Origin: Bin5 sp965218625
GTDB lineage: Bacteria; Chloroflexota; Anaerolineae; Caldilineales; Caldilineaceae
DNA length: 64,000 bases
Assembly (NCBI GenBank): GCA_965218625.1
Contig: CBDCLG010000020.1
Coordinates: forward strand, 1 to 64,000
Direction of reading: 5' to 3'
Shown here: piece by piece, positions 41,177-49,550 of the stretch
Layout: each line of letters begins with the position of its first letter
How positions within the stretch are numbered: the first letter of the stretch is position 1
Notes under the pieces: model-generated
The model's database searches: none
Told to the model about the DNA's origin: nothing
The model's input: the letters and a program-made list of their open reading frames with translations, nothing else
Made by a program: the position numbers and the translations under genes

Positions 41177-41935
41177 CTAGAGCGGCCATTGCGCGACCAG
41201 CGTCACCAGGCAGAGGGTCTCGGCCACTTCACAAAGAGCGCCGTAGATGTCGCCCGTCAAACCCGGAATCCGCCTCAGCGTGAAACGAATCAGCAGCCAC
41301 GCGCCGAGGCCGACCACAACAACAGCCGCGGCGGTAGCAGCGATGCCCGCCAGCGGAGCCAGAGCCGCGAGCGCAGCCGTCGTCGACGCCGAGGCCATCG
41401 CAAACTGCTGCCAACCGCTGTTCTCCTTCATCGCTCTCCCCAGCCCCGCGGCGCGGGCATATGGGTAGAGAGCGACCGCCGCGCTCATCACCCAGCGGCC
41501 CAAGAGCGGCGCAGCGATCAAAGCGGCCGGCTTGGCCCCAACACCCCCCAGGGCCCCGAACTTCAACAGCAGCAGCGTCCCTCCCGCCGCGACGGCAAAA
41601 GCGCCTACCCTCTCGTCCCGCAGAATCCGCAGGCGGTCTTCTGTCGTTCGTCCACCCAGCAGGCCGTCGACTGCGTCGACAAAACCGTCAAAGTGCAGCG
41701 CCCCGCTGCAAAGCAACCAGACGCCGAGCAGAATCGCCGCCCCAACCCCCGCGGGGAAGACGGCCTCCAGGAGTCGGTGCAAGCCGAAAAGCAGCAGCCC
41801 GATCAGCAGGCCGACGAGCGGGAAGAACGCTACCGATTTCCCCAGCTCAAGCGGCGTAATGCTTCGTCGCAGAAGCGCCGGCGCCACCGTCAGGAACTGC
41901 ACTGCAACCAATGCGTCGGTCAGCAAACCCTTCAC
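41177..41935 (-). CDS. cobS: Adenosylcobinamide-GDP ribazoletransferase (cobalamin synthase)
   Basis: 252-residue integral membrane enzyme that joins adenosylcobinamide-GDP to alpha-ribazole. The conserved acidic motif HFDGFVDAVDGLLGG and the downstream ILRDERVGAFAVAAGG are the CobS signatures; six or seven hydrophobic helices follow. Start GTG 41935 with a weak ribosome site. With cobU and the adenosyltransferase it completes the nucleotide-loop part of B12 synthesis. No corrin-ring genes are present, so the operon is for salvage. Confidence 0.92.
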   Translation of the reverse strand: MKGLLTDALVAVQFLTVAPALLRRSITPLELGKSVAFFPLVGLLIGLLLFGLHRLLEAVFPAGVGAAILLGVWLLCSGALHFDGFVDAVDGLLGGRTTEDRLRILRDERVGAFAVAAGGTLLLLKFGALGGVGAKPAALIAAPLLGRWVMSAAVALYPYARAAGLGRAMKENSGWQQFAMASASTTAALAALAPLAGIAATAAAVVVVGLGAWLLIRFTLRRIPGLTGDIYGALCEVAETLCLVTLVAQWPL

Positions 41936-42002
41936 AATGCAAATGTGGCCTCAGCAAAGCGCCGCCGCATCAGATCATCTTCTGGTACGGACGTAAACAC
42001 GA

Positions 42003-43244
42003 CTACTTTATCTGCCGAAAGAACACCAACTCATGATCCGGCAGCAGATGCGGGTGCAGAATCCTCACCAGGTCCTTCAGAACCCTTTCGGGGTGGGCTG
42101 CGCCCTCTTCGTAATAGGCGTTGCCGCCGTTCTTGTTAACGTTCGCATTGTTGTTGAACAGCTGCCCTCTCTCCAGCGCTTCGAAATCCGCATAGCGAGG
42201 ATCGCTGGCAACTACATCCCCGATGCTGAACCAGAAAGAGTTGTCCGGGTTTAACCAGAATTCGGCATCGGCCGCAATGGCATAGACCGATTCAAAACTG
42301 AGCGGCAGCGCCCCCACGTCCCCTTCATCTGCCCACAAATAGGCCGCGCCGGCATCCGCCAGCAGCTTGGCCATATAGCTGTTGGCCCCCGCCACATACC
42401 AGGTCCCGTTGTAGACACTGCCCAGCAGGACCGTTGGCCGCTCCGACAGCGATGCCGTCAGCCCGGCCACGCGCCGGTACTCGGCGGCAACGGCGTCAAA
42501 CTCTTCAACGGCATCCGCCTCGCGGTTGAAGAAAAGGGCGATGAACTTCATCCATTCGGCACGGCCAAGCGGGTCCTGCTCGACAAAGTCGCCGTTGAGC
42601 GCCACCGGTATGCCCGCCTCCAATAGCGCCGGGTGCGTGTCATAATCGGCGAAACCCGTTCCGTAGGTCATCACGAGGGCGGGGTCCAGGTCAAGGGTCA
42701 ACTCAACATTGACTCCCGCGCCGCCGCCAATTTCCGCGATCTCACCGGCCTCGATTCGGGCCCGCACAGCCTCGTTTGTCGTCCACACGTAGCTGTCGAT
42801 CCCGATCAGCCGGTCTATCAGCCCCAGGCTATCCAGGGTTGGCAGATAGGTCGTGGACATGGCAATCATGTCGACAACAGGCACCTCGATAACGTCGCCA
42901 TCCACGTCCTGCGGCGCCGGCGTGCCGCACTGCACAAGCAGGTAGCGGAAACTCTCCTGCGCACCTTGCCACGGATTGGCGACAGTCACTATCTTGAAAT
43001 TGTTGTGATATTCGACCTCGAACCCGGTCGCGAATGAGACCGACAGCTTCTGGGGAAAGTAGTCGATCGAAGGGTCATACGAGTCGGCGCAGCTTCCCTC
43101 CAGATTCGCCGACAGGGATGAAGCCGCAGCAGACCCCGACGCGGTGACAGCATCCGGCGCCGACTGGTCCCCGATTGGCGCGGCAACGCATCCGCTGAGC
43201 AACAGCAGAACAGTTACAAGAAGCCGGCCTGGCAAGGTTGGCAT
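42003..43244 (-). CDS. ABC substrate-binding lipoprotein for corrinoid/iron complex (BtuF-like)
   Basis: 413 residues. Lipoprotein signal with lipobox LLSGC (Cys about residue 19), an acidic Ser/Ala linker, then a cluster A-III binding-protein fold: VVDMIAMSTTYLPTLDSLGLIDRLIGI and DLDPALVMTYGTG are the hallmark segments. GAGGAG precedes ATG 43244. It is the first gene behind the cobalamin riboswitch. Fe-siderophore binding would be possible for the family, but the regulation and the downstream cob genes argue for corrinoids. Confidence 0.85.
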   Translation of the reverse strand: MPTLPGRLLVTVLLLLSGCVAAPIGDQSAPDAVTASGSAAASSLSANLEGSCADSYDPSIDYFPQKLSVSFATGFEVEYHNNFKIVTVANPWQGAQESFRYLLVQCGTPAPQDVDGDVIEVPVVDMIAMSTTYLPTLDSLGLIDRLIGIDSYVWTTNEAVRARIEAGEIAEIGGGAGVNVELTLDLDPALVMTYGTGFADYDTHPALLEAGIPVALNGDFVEQDPLGRAEWMKFIALFFNREADAVEEFDAVAAEYRRVAGLTASLSERPTVLLGSVYNGTWYVAGANSYMAKLLADAGAAYLWADEGDVGALPLSFESVYAIAADAEFWLNPDNSFWFSIGDVVASDPRYADFEALERGQLFNNNANVNKNGGNAYYEEGAAHPERVLKDLVRILHPHLLPDHELVFFRQIK

Positions 43245-43322
43245 CTTACTCTCCTCTTTTGTGGGTACAATCCATATCATTTGCCCTCGCCGCGCCGCGT
43301 GAAACAGCCCCAGAAACTGAAA

Positions 43323-43348
43323 CGTCCGATCTCTTGCGAGATCGGACG
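43323..43348 (-). terminator. Strong hairpin between cobalamin riboswitch and first gene
   Basis: An 11-bp perfect stem (CGTCCGATCTC / GAGATCGGACG) with a 4-base loop, about 80 bases before the start codon. On the minus strand it is followed by GTTTCAGTTTC, a weak U-rich stretch. It probably serves as the riboswitch expression platform, although the short U tract leaves termination unproven. Confidence 0.6.
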
Positions 43349-43419
43349 ATTTCGGTTATGTCTTGCCCCAATTTGCAGGCTTCCCTCCGTCACCCAATCC
43401 TCGAGATGTTTCAAGAGCG

Positions 43420-43605
43420 CGACAGAGGCGGTCGACCTGGCTTGGGAGCTCCCCTGGCGATTCGATTCTCGCACAGACCCTCGCTAATAACGAGGTTCAG
43501 GGTCGTAATCCCTTACAGTTGCGGGACAGCGCCGGACTCTCACCGGCTTCGCCTTCTCAGCCCATGGCATCCGGACCATGGGCACCTCTGGCGTCAGTTA
43601 TTCAG
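43420..43605 (-). promoter_or_regulatory. Cobalamin riboswitch
   Basis: Minus-strand hallmarks: GCCGGTGAGAGTCCGGCGC, CTGTCCCGCAACTGTAAGG (43530-43512) and the B12-box-like AAGCCAGGTCGACC (43443-43430), preceded by an ATGG-rich P2 region. A promoter lies just upstream and a strong hairpin downstream. It controls the seven-gene corrinoid uptake and salvage operon, expected to be off when adenosylcobalamin is plentiful. Confidence 0.93.
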
Positions 43606-43615
43606 TTGTGGCCCC

Positions 43616-43644
43616 AGTGTAATGCCAAGAGCGTAAGAAGTCAA
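43616..43644 (-). promoter_or_regulatory. sigma70-type promoter of the corrinoid operon
   Basis: On the minus strand TTGACT (43644-43639) and TACACT (43621-43616) with 17-base spacing; transcription would start at about 43608, at the 5' edge of the riboswitch. Confidence 0.7.
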
Positions 43645-43692
43645 CTACTGCCGAACTGAGTGCGCGCCGGGCCCCCAGGGAGCGCCTGTCCT

Positions 43693-43720
43693 TTGCGCAT
43701 TGGACCACTTTTGGCATACT
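43693..43720 (+). promoter_or_regulatory. Weak candidate promoter for fmdB-hisZ-hisG
   Basis: TTGCGC (43693-43698) and CATACT (43715-43720) with 16-base spacing, 65 bases upstream of the fmdB start. Both hexamers are imperfect. Confidence 0.3.
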
Positions 43721-43785
43721 GTTGGCAGTCGCAATTCAGGTTCGCTCTATCAGCCGATAGCCAGCCAAGCGCAACACAGTCCACC

Positions 43786-44073
43786 ATGCCAATCTACGAG
43801 TATATCTGCCAGCAATGCGATCACCGCTTCGATCGACTGTGGCCAACTGCGGCCGCAGCGGAGGGTCAGCAGCCGGTCTGTCCCAGCTGCGCGAGCACAG
43901 CCACACGTCGGGCCATCTCGCAGGTATCGGTGCTGGGGGCTCTGGGCGGGCTTACGCCACAAGAGCAGAGCGCAGCCGGCGCCGAATCAGCCAGGCAACA
44001 ATCGTTTACGCCAAAGGATCAGATTCAGTCATTGCAGGCCAACAGGCAGAAGAAGCGCGAGCAGGGCCGATGA
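43786..44073 (+). CDS. FmdB-family zinc-ribbon protein
   Basis: 95 residues. The N-terminus MPIYEYICQQC and the second pair CPSC form the FmdB/CxxC-CxxC zinc ribbon; the tail is Gln/Ala-rich and disordered. Family function is unknown (putative regulatory). The ribbon start fixes ATG 43786, although the frame is open upstream. It overlaps hisZ by ATGA. Confidence 0.8.
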   Translation: MPIYEYICQQCDHRFDRLWPTAAAAEGQQPVCPSCASTATRRAISQVSVLGALGGLTPQEQSAAGAESARQQSFTPKDQIQSLQANRQKKREQGR

Positions 44074-45365
44074 ACGGACAGGTCCCCTTCGGTGTCGCCG
44101 ACTATTTCTGGGATGAGGCGCGCAATCGGCAGCGCCTCCTCGACCGATTGATGGAGACCTTTCGCGCCTGGGGCTACGGCGACGTTATTCCGCCCATGTT
44201 CGAGTTCGATGCAAACCTCAGCGCGCAGTATGACGATCGGCTGCGCTCCGACATGTACCGCTTTCTCGACCGCGACGGCAGCACCCTCTCCCTGCGCCCG
44301 GAGTTCACGACTTCAGTCGCCCGACTGGTCGGCGCCCGGCTGCACGACTGGCCAATGCCGCAGCGCTTCTGCTACGGTGGCAGCGTTTTCCGCTACCTGG
44401 AACCACAGGCCGGTCAACAGCGCGAATTCTGGCAGGCAGGCGGCGAACTGATCGGCGCGCCCACGCCCGCCGCCGACGCGGAAATCCTTGCCCTCACCGC
44501 CGCGAGCTTGCAGATCGCGGAGCTGACCGACTACCGTCTGATCGTGGGTCACATCGGCTATTACCGCAGCCTCCTGCAGGCGCTGGCGCTGACGCAGGAG
44601 CAATCGCAACGCCTGCAATATGCGCTGAACCGCAAAAGCGAACCCTTGCTGGCCGAATTCCTGCGCGATACGCCCTTGCGCACCGGACAGCGGCAGGCGG
44701 TCGAAACGCTGCCCCACCTGGTCGGCGGCGACATTGATAGCATCCTGTCGCAGGCCGAGCGGCATATCCAGAACAGTGGGATGCACGGGGCCCTGCAGAA
44801 CCTGCGCCGCATCGTCGAAGCCCTCGCCGGCTATGAAATCCTGGACAAGCTGATAATCGACCTGACCGAGATCCGCAATCTCGGCTACTACACGGGCATC
44901 TCATTCGAGGCCCTGGCGCCGGGGCTGGGCACCGCAGTCGGCAGCGGCGGGCGCTATGACGAACTCGTCGGCCACTTCGGGCCCCCGCAACCAGCGGTCG
45001 GTGTGGCCCTGGGCGTAGACCTGCTGCAGCTGGCGCGCAGTCGCCAGGAAGCGGGCGAGGCGAAAGACAGCCCCCGCCGCTGTCGCCCCGCTCTGGCGCT
45101 TGCACAAGGGAGCCCGGCCGCGCTGGCCAAAGTGCAGATGCTGCGCGCGGCCGGCCTGCCGGTCCAACTGGACGTAAACGGTTTGTCAGTCGATTCCGCC
45201 CTGGAATATGCCGCGCAGATCGGCATTCGCGACGTTCTCCAGTGGGACAATGGCTTTCTCCATCACCGCAGCGACGGTGAAGGCAGATTTGCCCTTCTCG
45301 GTCCGCTCGATCAAAGCCGGCTAGCGCCCGCTCGCACTGCGCGCCCGGGAGAGCCCCGCCTGTGA
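44070..45365 (+). CDS. hisZ: ATP phosphoribosyltransferase regulatory subunit
   Basis: 431 residues, class-II aminoacyl-tRNA-synthetase-like fold without tRNA-binding tail. Motif 2-like LRPEFTTSVAR with FCYGGSVFR, the helix LDKLIIDLTEIRNLGYYTGISFE, and the last motif GGRYDELVG are those of HisZ. With short-form HisG it makes the first enzyme of histidine synthesis and confers feedback control. The start ATG overlaps the fmdB stop and its stop overlaps the hisG GTG (GTGA), so the three are translationally coupled. Confidence 0.9.
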   Translation: MNGQVPFGVADYFWDEARNRQRLLDRLMETFRAWGYGDVIPPMFEFDANLSAQYDDRLRSDMYRFLDRDGSTLSLRPEFTTSVARLVGARLHDWPMPQRFCYGGSVFRYLEPQAGQQREFWQAGGELIGAPTPAADAEILALTAASLQIAELTDYRLIVGHIGYYRSLLQALALTQEQSQRLQYALNRKSEPLLAEFLRDTPLRTGQRQAVETLPHLVGGDIDSILSQAERHIQNSGMHGALQNLRRIVEALAGYEILDKLIIDLTEIRNLGYYTGISFEALAPGLGTAVGSGGRYDELVGHFGPPQPAVGVALGVDLLQLARSRQEAGEAKDSPRRCRPALALAQGSPAALAKVQMLRAAGLPVQLDVNGLSVDSALEYAAQIGIRDVLQWDNGFLHHRSDGEGRFALLGPLDQSRLAPARTARPGEPRL

Positions 45366-46153
45366 GCCAGTCAACGGGCGCCCCCGCAGGTGATCCTGCC
45401 CAAATACTGGAGCGATCCCGCTTGCCGGCCGGTCAGACGGCCACTGTCCAGTCCCTGCTGTTCGCCCTGCCCAAAGGGCGGCTGGCGCACGATAGCCTCA
45501 ATTTCCTGAAGCTGGCCGGCCTGTCGGTTCCCACCGATAGCGCCAGCCGTAAACTTGTGCTGCCGGCCGCGGACGGCTCTATCGGCTTTGTGATGGCCAA
45601 ACCACGCGACGTGCCCACCTATGTCGAGCACGGCGCAGCCGACCTGGGAATCTGTGGGCTGGACGTGGTGCGGGAGACCGACCGCGCCGTCTACGAGCCG
45701 CTGCTTCTCCCGTTTGGACACTGCCGTCTCTGCCTGGCCGGCCCCGCAGATTGCTCGCCGCGACAGGTAGACGCCACGGCCGAGCGCCCCGAACTGGTCT
45801 CCGCAGAAACAGCATCATCTCCAGGGGCGACCGGGACGCCCTTGCGCTACATGAGCCAGCCACGCATTGCGACCGAGTTCCCTCGACTTACACGGCAATA
45901 CTTCGCCGCGCGGGGTGTCAACGCCGAGATCATCGCCCTGGGCGGCTCTGTCGAATTGGGTCCCATTCTCGGCTTGGCCGACCTCATCGTCGACATCGTC
46001 CAGACAGGTGAGACGCTCCGCCTTAACGGGCTTGTCGAGATGCGCACAATTCTGCAGAGTCAGGCCGTGCTGTTGGTCAACCGCACCTCATACCAGCTCA
46101 AAGCAACCGCCATCAACCGAATTATCGAGCGCATGGGCAGGCTCACAACATGA
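45362..46153 (+). CDS. hisG: ATP phosphoribosyltransferase, short form
   Basis: 263 residues. Condenses ATP with PRPP to start histidine synthesis. LLFALPKGRLAHDSLNFLKLAG and the PRPP loop region ILGLADLIVDIVQTGETLR are diagnostic. No C-terminal regulatory domain is present, consistent with dependence on HisZ encoded immediately upstream. The N-terminal 30 residues before the family start are extra; a later start (for example near LLFALPKG) cannot be excluded. Confidence 0.92.
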   Translation: MSQSTGAPAGDPAQILERSRLPAGQTATVQSLLFALPKGRLAHDSLNFLKLAGLSVPTDSASRKLVLPAADGSIGFVMAKPRDVPTYVEHGAADLGICGLDVVRETDRAVYEPLLLPFGHCRLCLAGPADCSPRQVDATAERPELVSAETASSPGATGTPLRYMSQPRIATEFPRLTRQYFAARGVNAEIIALGGSVELGPILGLADLIVDIVQTGETLRLNGLVEMRTILQSQAVLLVNRTSYQLKATAINRIIERMGRLTT

Positions 46154-46232
46154 GTGTTGACCGGCCGGCTCTCAACAAACCGGAGAACCCTCGCAGATTG
46201 GCGGCCGACCACACGGCCAATAGGGACCACTT

Positions 46233-46778
46233 GTGCCCGAAATAAACGCATCACCTCTGATTCAAGGCGCCAAGTTTGTCGCCTTGCGGCCCTTCGGCGA
46301 TGAGCGGGGCAAATTTCTGGAGACCTTCCGCAAGGAGTGGTTTCCTGAACGTAGTTGGGAACGGGTGCAGTCGAATGTCAGCTATTCGAAAGCGGGCGTG
46401 CTGCGCGGGCTGCACTTCCATTTCCACCAGGTGGACTACTGGTTCTGCGTGCAGGGAAGGATCCAGGTAGCGCTCGCCGATCTCCGGCCCGACAGCCCGA
46501 CGTTCCGTCAGACGGAAACCGTCGAAATCGGCGAGCGCTACCCCTTGGGCGTTTTCATCCCGGTGGGCGTGGCGCACGGTTTCCTGGCCCTGACAGATGC
46601 CGCGCTCGCATACAACGTTGACAACTATTACGACAGCAGCGACGAGCATGGGGTCGCCTGGGACGACCCGGATCTGGCCGTGGACTGGCTCGCCACAGCT
46701 CCTCTCCTGTCTGAAAGGGACTGCTCCAATCCCCCGCTGGCGGAGTTGCCCGTAGCCAACCTGCCCCGCCTGGCCTGA
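46233..46778 (+). CDS. rmlC: dTDP-4-dehydrorhamnose 3,5-epimerase family protein
   Basis: 181-residue cupin. The motif VLRGLHFHF carries the catalytic His, the paired VQGRIQVALADLRPDSPTF strand pattern follows, and IPVGVAHGFLALTDAA is the family signature. Converts the 4-keto-6-deoxy sugar in dTDP-rhamnose synthesis. Start GTG 46233, 79 bases after hisG. The other rml genes are not in the window, so the exact sugar pathway is open. Confidence 0.85.
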   Translation: MPEINASPLIQGAKFVALRPFGDERGKFLETFRKEWFPERSWERVQSNVSYSKAGVLRGLHFHFHQVDYWFCVQGRIQVALADLRPDSPTFRQTETVEIGERYPLGVFIPVGVAHGFLALTDAALAYNVDNYYDSSDEHGVAWDDPDLAVDWLATAPLLSERDCSNPPLAELPVANLPRLA

Positions 46779-46812
46779 GTCAAACTAAGGCGTTCGCCGC
46801 CAGGAAAAAGCC

Positions 46813-48354
46813 ATGAACGAAACCGCTCCCCCCTTCTCTCCCTCGGACAGCACGGCGCCGCAACATGTGACGGACGAATTTCGCAAACTGCCCGCCGTCG
46901 ACAGTCTGTTACGTCGCGCCGAAGTAAGCCCCCTGGTCGCCGAATTTGGAACCGGCCCGGTCACCGCCGCCGCCCGCTCTGAACTCGACGCCGCACGCAA
47001 CGCCATTCGCGCTGGAGCGGCCGCCCCAACCCGGGAGCAGTTGGCGGAGCGCATCTCAGGCAGCCTTCTCGCCATCGAGACCCCGTCGCTGCGCCCTGTC
47101 ATCAACGCCACCGGCGTCCTGATCCACACAAATTTGGGGCGCACCCCGCTCAGCCAGGCCGCCCAAAATGCCGTCGTCGAGCTGGCCAAAGGTTACAGCA
47201 CACTCGAATATGACCTGGAGGCCGGCGGCAGAGGCAGCCGGCACCGCCACCCCGCCCGGCTGCTTTCCGAGCTGACTGGAGCGGATGATGCCCTGGTCGT
47301 CAACAACAATGCCTCAGCCGTCTTTCTGGCCTTGTCAGCTTTGTGCCAGGGCCGGGAAGTGATCGTCAGCCGCGGCGAGCTGGTCGAGATCGGAGGCGGA
47401 TTTCGCATACCGGATGTGCTGCGCCAGAGCGGCGCGACGCTCGTGGAGGTCGGCACGACCAACCGCACGCACCCACACGACTTCGCCAATGCCATCAGCG
47501 GTCGCACTGCCGCGCTGATGCGCATTCACGCCAGCAATTTCAGGCAGCTCGGCTTTGTGAGCAAACCGCAACTCAACCAGCTGGTCACGATCGCACAAGC
47601 TCAGTGGCCAGAAGAAAGTCCGGACCCGCCCCCAGCAACAGACCCCGAGCGGGTTTCTGTCACAGGCGACCGCGCCACGGCGAAACGACTCCATTCCGAA
47701 CAACCCGATGCTGAACGACCCCTCGTAATTGACGACCTCGGCTCAGGCACCCTCCTGGACACGACCCGCTTCGGCCTCGCCGCCGAGCCCATGGTACAGC
47801 ACAGCGTGCAAGCGGGCGCGGATATCATTACCTTCAGCGGCGACAAGCTCCTGGGCGGACCGCAGGCCGGGCTGGTCATTGGCAAGTCCAAACAGATTTC
47901 ACGGCTGCGCGCACACCCGTTGGCGCGCGCACTCAGGGTCGACAAAATGACGCTCGCCGCGCTGGACGCGACGCTGCGCGCCTATCGACGCGGCACGGCG
48001 ACCACCGAGATTCCTGTTTGGCGCATGATTGAGCAGCCCGCCGAAGCCGTGCGGCGGCGCGCACACGTATTGCAGAAGCATTTGAGCGCGGCCGGCATCA
48101 ACGCCACTCTTGTCGGCGGTGAAAGCACGATTGGCGGGGGCAGTCTGCCGGGTGAAACGCTGCCAACACATCTGCTCGCCCTCGATACCACCCAGCCGGA
48201 CGGATCGGCCGCGGCTCTGAGGCAAAACGATCCACCTGTGATCTGTAGAATCCAGAACGATCTGTTGTTGTTCGACCTGCGCACGGTTCTGCCGGAGCAG
48301 GAACACGAGCTGCTCGAAGCACTCGCCGTCAGAACCATCGCCAGCAGGCGTTAA
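46813..48354 (+). CDS. selA: L-seryl-tRNA(Sec) selenium transferase
   Basis: 513 residues, PLP enzyme converting Ser-tRNA(Sec) to Sec-tRNA(Sec). The N-terminal segment RKLPAVDSLL, INATGVLIHTNLGRTPLS, YSTLEYDLEAGGRGSRH and the PLP-binding Lys345 in FSGDKLLGGPQAG are diagnostic. It is longer than most SelA (about 460) because of an insert around 265-295 rich in Pro, Glu and Arg. selB, selD and tRNA-Sec are not in the window. Its presence implies selenoproteins elsewhere in the genome. Confidence 0.9.
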   Translation: MNETAPPFSPSDSTAPQHVTDEFRKLPAVDSLLRRAEVSPLVAEFGTGPVTAAARSELDAARNAIRAGAAAPTREQLAERISGSLLAIETPSLRPVINATGVLIHTNLGRTPLSQAAQNAVVELAKGYSTLEYDLEAGGRGSRHRHPARLLSELTGADDALVVNNNASAVFLALSALCQGREVIVSRGELVEIGGGFRIPDVLRQSGATLVEVGTTNRTHPHDFANAISGRTAALMRIHASNFRQLGFVSKPQLNQLVTIAQAQWPEESPDPPPATDPERVSVTGDRATAKRLHSEQPDAERPLVIDDLGSGTLLDTTRFGLAAEPMVQHSVQAGADIITFSGDKLLGGPQAGLVIGKSKQISRLRAHPLARALRVDKMTLAALDATLRAYRRGTATTEIPVWRMIEQPAEAVRRRAHVLQKHLSAAGINATLVGGESTIGGGSLPGETLPTHLLALDTTQPDGSAAALRQNDPPVICRIQNDLLLFDLRTVLPEQEHELLEALAVRTIASRR

Positions 48355-48366
48355 ACCGAAACTATC

Positions 48367-49218
48367 GTGACCCTCGTCTATCTGAAACTCGGCGGCTCAC
48401 TCATCACCGACAAGCGCCGCGCCGAGACCCCGCGCAGGGACGTGCTCAAACGCTTGAGCGACGAGATTGCCCAGGCCACGAGGGACCGCCCTCAACTTCG
48501 GCTCGTGCTCGGCCACGGAAGCGGCAGCTTCGGACACGTAAGCGCCCGGCGCTACGGCACGCGCGAAGGTGTCCGCAGCCCGCAAGAGTGGCTCGGCTTC
48601 GCCGCGACCGCGGATGCCGCAACACGCCTTACACGCATCGTAGTTGCCCATCTGCTCGAAGCCGGACTGCCCGTCTGGTCAATTCAGCCGAGCGTCTCAC
48701 TGCGTTGCGTGGAAGGCAGCATCATCAAAGGACCGGCGGAGACAGTACGCCTGGCCCTCGATCGCGGCCTGCTGCCGCTTGTGCATGGCGACGTGGCGCT
48801 GGACTCCGTGCGCGGGGGAACGATTGCAAGTACCGAGGAGATCTTCGAATACATGGCCGCGCAATTGCCGCCGGCCCGAATCATCCTCGCCGGCGAAGTC
48901 AACGGAGTCTACACCAGCGATCCCTTGCAGGATGCATCCGCCACTCTTTTGACCGAAATCACACCCCTTTCATTCGAAACGCTGCAAGCTGCCCTCGGCG
49001 CCAGTCACGCAGCGGACGTAACCGGAGGCATGGCCGCGAAAGTCCGGCAGTCACTTTGTATGGTCCGCACTCTTGACGGCCTGCAGGTGGTCATCTGCGG
49101 CGGGCTGGCGCCCGGAGCGGTCTACGCCGCGTTGACCGACCTCGCCAATCCGCCCGGTACGCTTGTCCACGCCGGTGCTTCACAGAAACTCACCCGACCC
49201 CATATTCTCGATAATTAG
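48367..49218 (+). CDS. ipk: Isopentenyl phosphate kinase
   Basis: 283 residues, amino-acid-kinase fold. LKLGGSLITDK at the N-terminus, GHGSGSFGH with the catalytic His57, LVHGDVALD and DVTGGMAAKV match archaeal-type isopentenyl phosphate kinase. It phosphorylates isopentenyl phosphate to IPP, the last step of the alternative mevalonate pathway, known from archaea and some Chloroflexota. GTG 48367 begins 13 bases after the selA stop. Other mevalonate genes are not in the window. Confidence 0.85.
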   Translation: MTLVYLKLGGSLITDKRRAETPRRDVLKRLSDEIAQATRDRPQLRLVLGHGSGSFGHVSARRYGTREGVRSPQEWLGFAATADAATRLTRIVVAHLLEAGLPVWSIQPSVSLRCVEGSIIKGPAETVRLALDRGLLPLVHGDVALDSVRGGTIASTEEIFEYMAAQLPPARIILAGEVNGVYTSDPLQDASATLLTEITPLSFETLQAALGASHAADVTGGMAAKVRQSLCMVRTLDGLQVVICGGLAPGAVYAALTDLANPPGTLVHAGASQKLTRPHILDN

Positions 49219-49303
49219 GATTCCGGCAGCGAACCAGGCAAAGGGCAGGCCTCTCTTGCCCGGCCCGCTTCTCCAGGGCGCAGAAAGGTTTGGCCCGAAC
49301 CAT

Positions 49304-49333
49304 TTGCCTGCTTTTTTGGCGTCCGAGTATAAT
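49304..49333 (+). promoter_or_regulatory. sigma70-type promoter of the rseP gene block
   Basis: TTGCCT (49304-49309) and a perfect TATAAT (49328-49333) with 18-base spacing. Expected start of transcription near 49340, leaving a 210-base leader before the protease gene. Confidence 0.65.
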
Positions 49334-49360
49334 AAACTCTGAAGAGACTGAAACGACTAC

Positions 49361-49487
49361 CAGGAACCGCGCCGACTGCCCGCGTCGCCTTCGCCATCGC
49401 CGGAAGCTCCTCCGGCAATCGGCGAACAGGGTCTCTTGACGCCGGGCGGCTGTCCGAATGGACATCACTTTCAAGCGCGGTTCCCTG
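49361..49487 (+). ncRNA. Candidate structured RNA leader of rseP
   Basis: Nested helices are readable by eye. P1 pairs 49361-49372 with 49475-49487 (12 bp, one bulged C). P2 pairs 49378-49386 with 49438-49447 (9 bp, one bulge). P3 is TTCGCC/GGCGAA (49390-49395, 49421-49426) topped by GCCGGA/TCCGGC (49399-49404, 49411-49416). P4 is TGTCC-GAAT-GGACA (49451-49464). Downstream CTCC (49523-49526) could mask the GGAG ribosome site (49535-49538). It does not match any riboswitch or RNA class I can recognise. Function is unknown; a sensor controlling the membrane protease is one possibility. Confidence 0.5.
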
Positions 49488-49550
49488 AATGGAGAGACGG
49501 ATAGGGGCAACCACAACAGCTCCTCCTCTTGACTTGGAGTAAGAACGCGG

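Noticed and set aside
49361..49487. tRNA-Sec, because selA is close by
   Set aside because: No T-loop GGTTCGA-type sequence, no TCA anticodon arm and no CCA end; helix lengths do not fit a tRNA.
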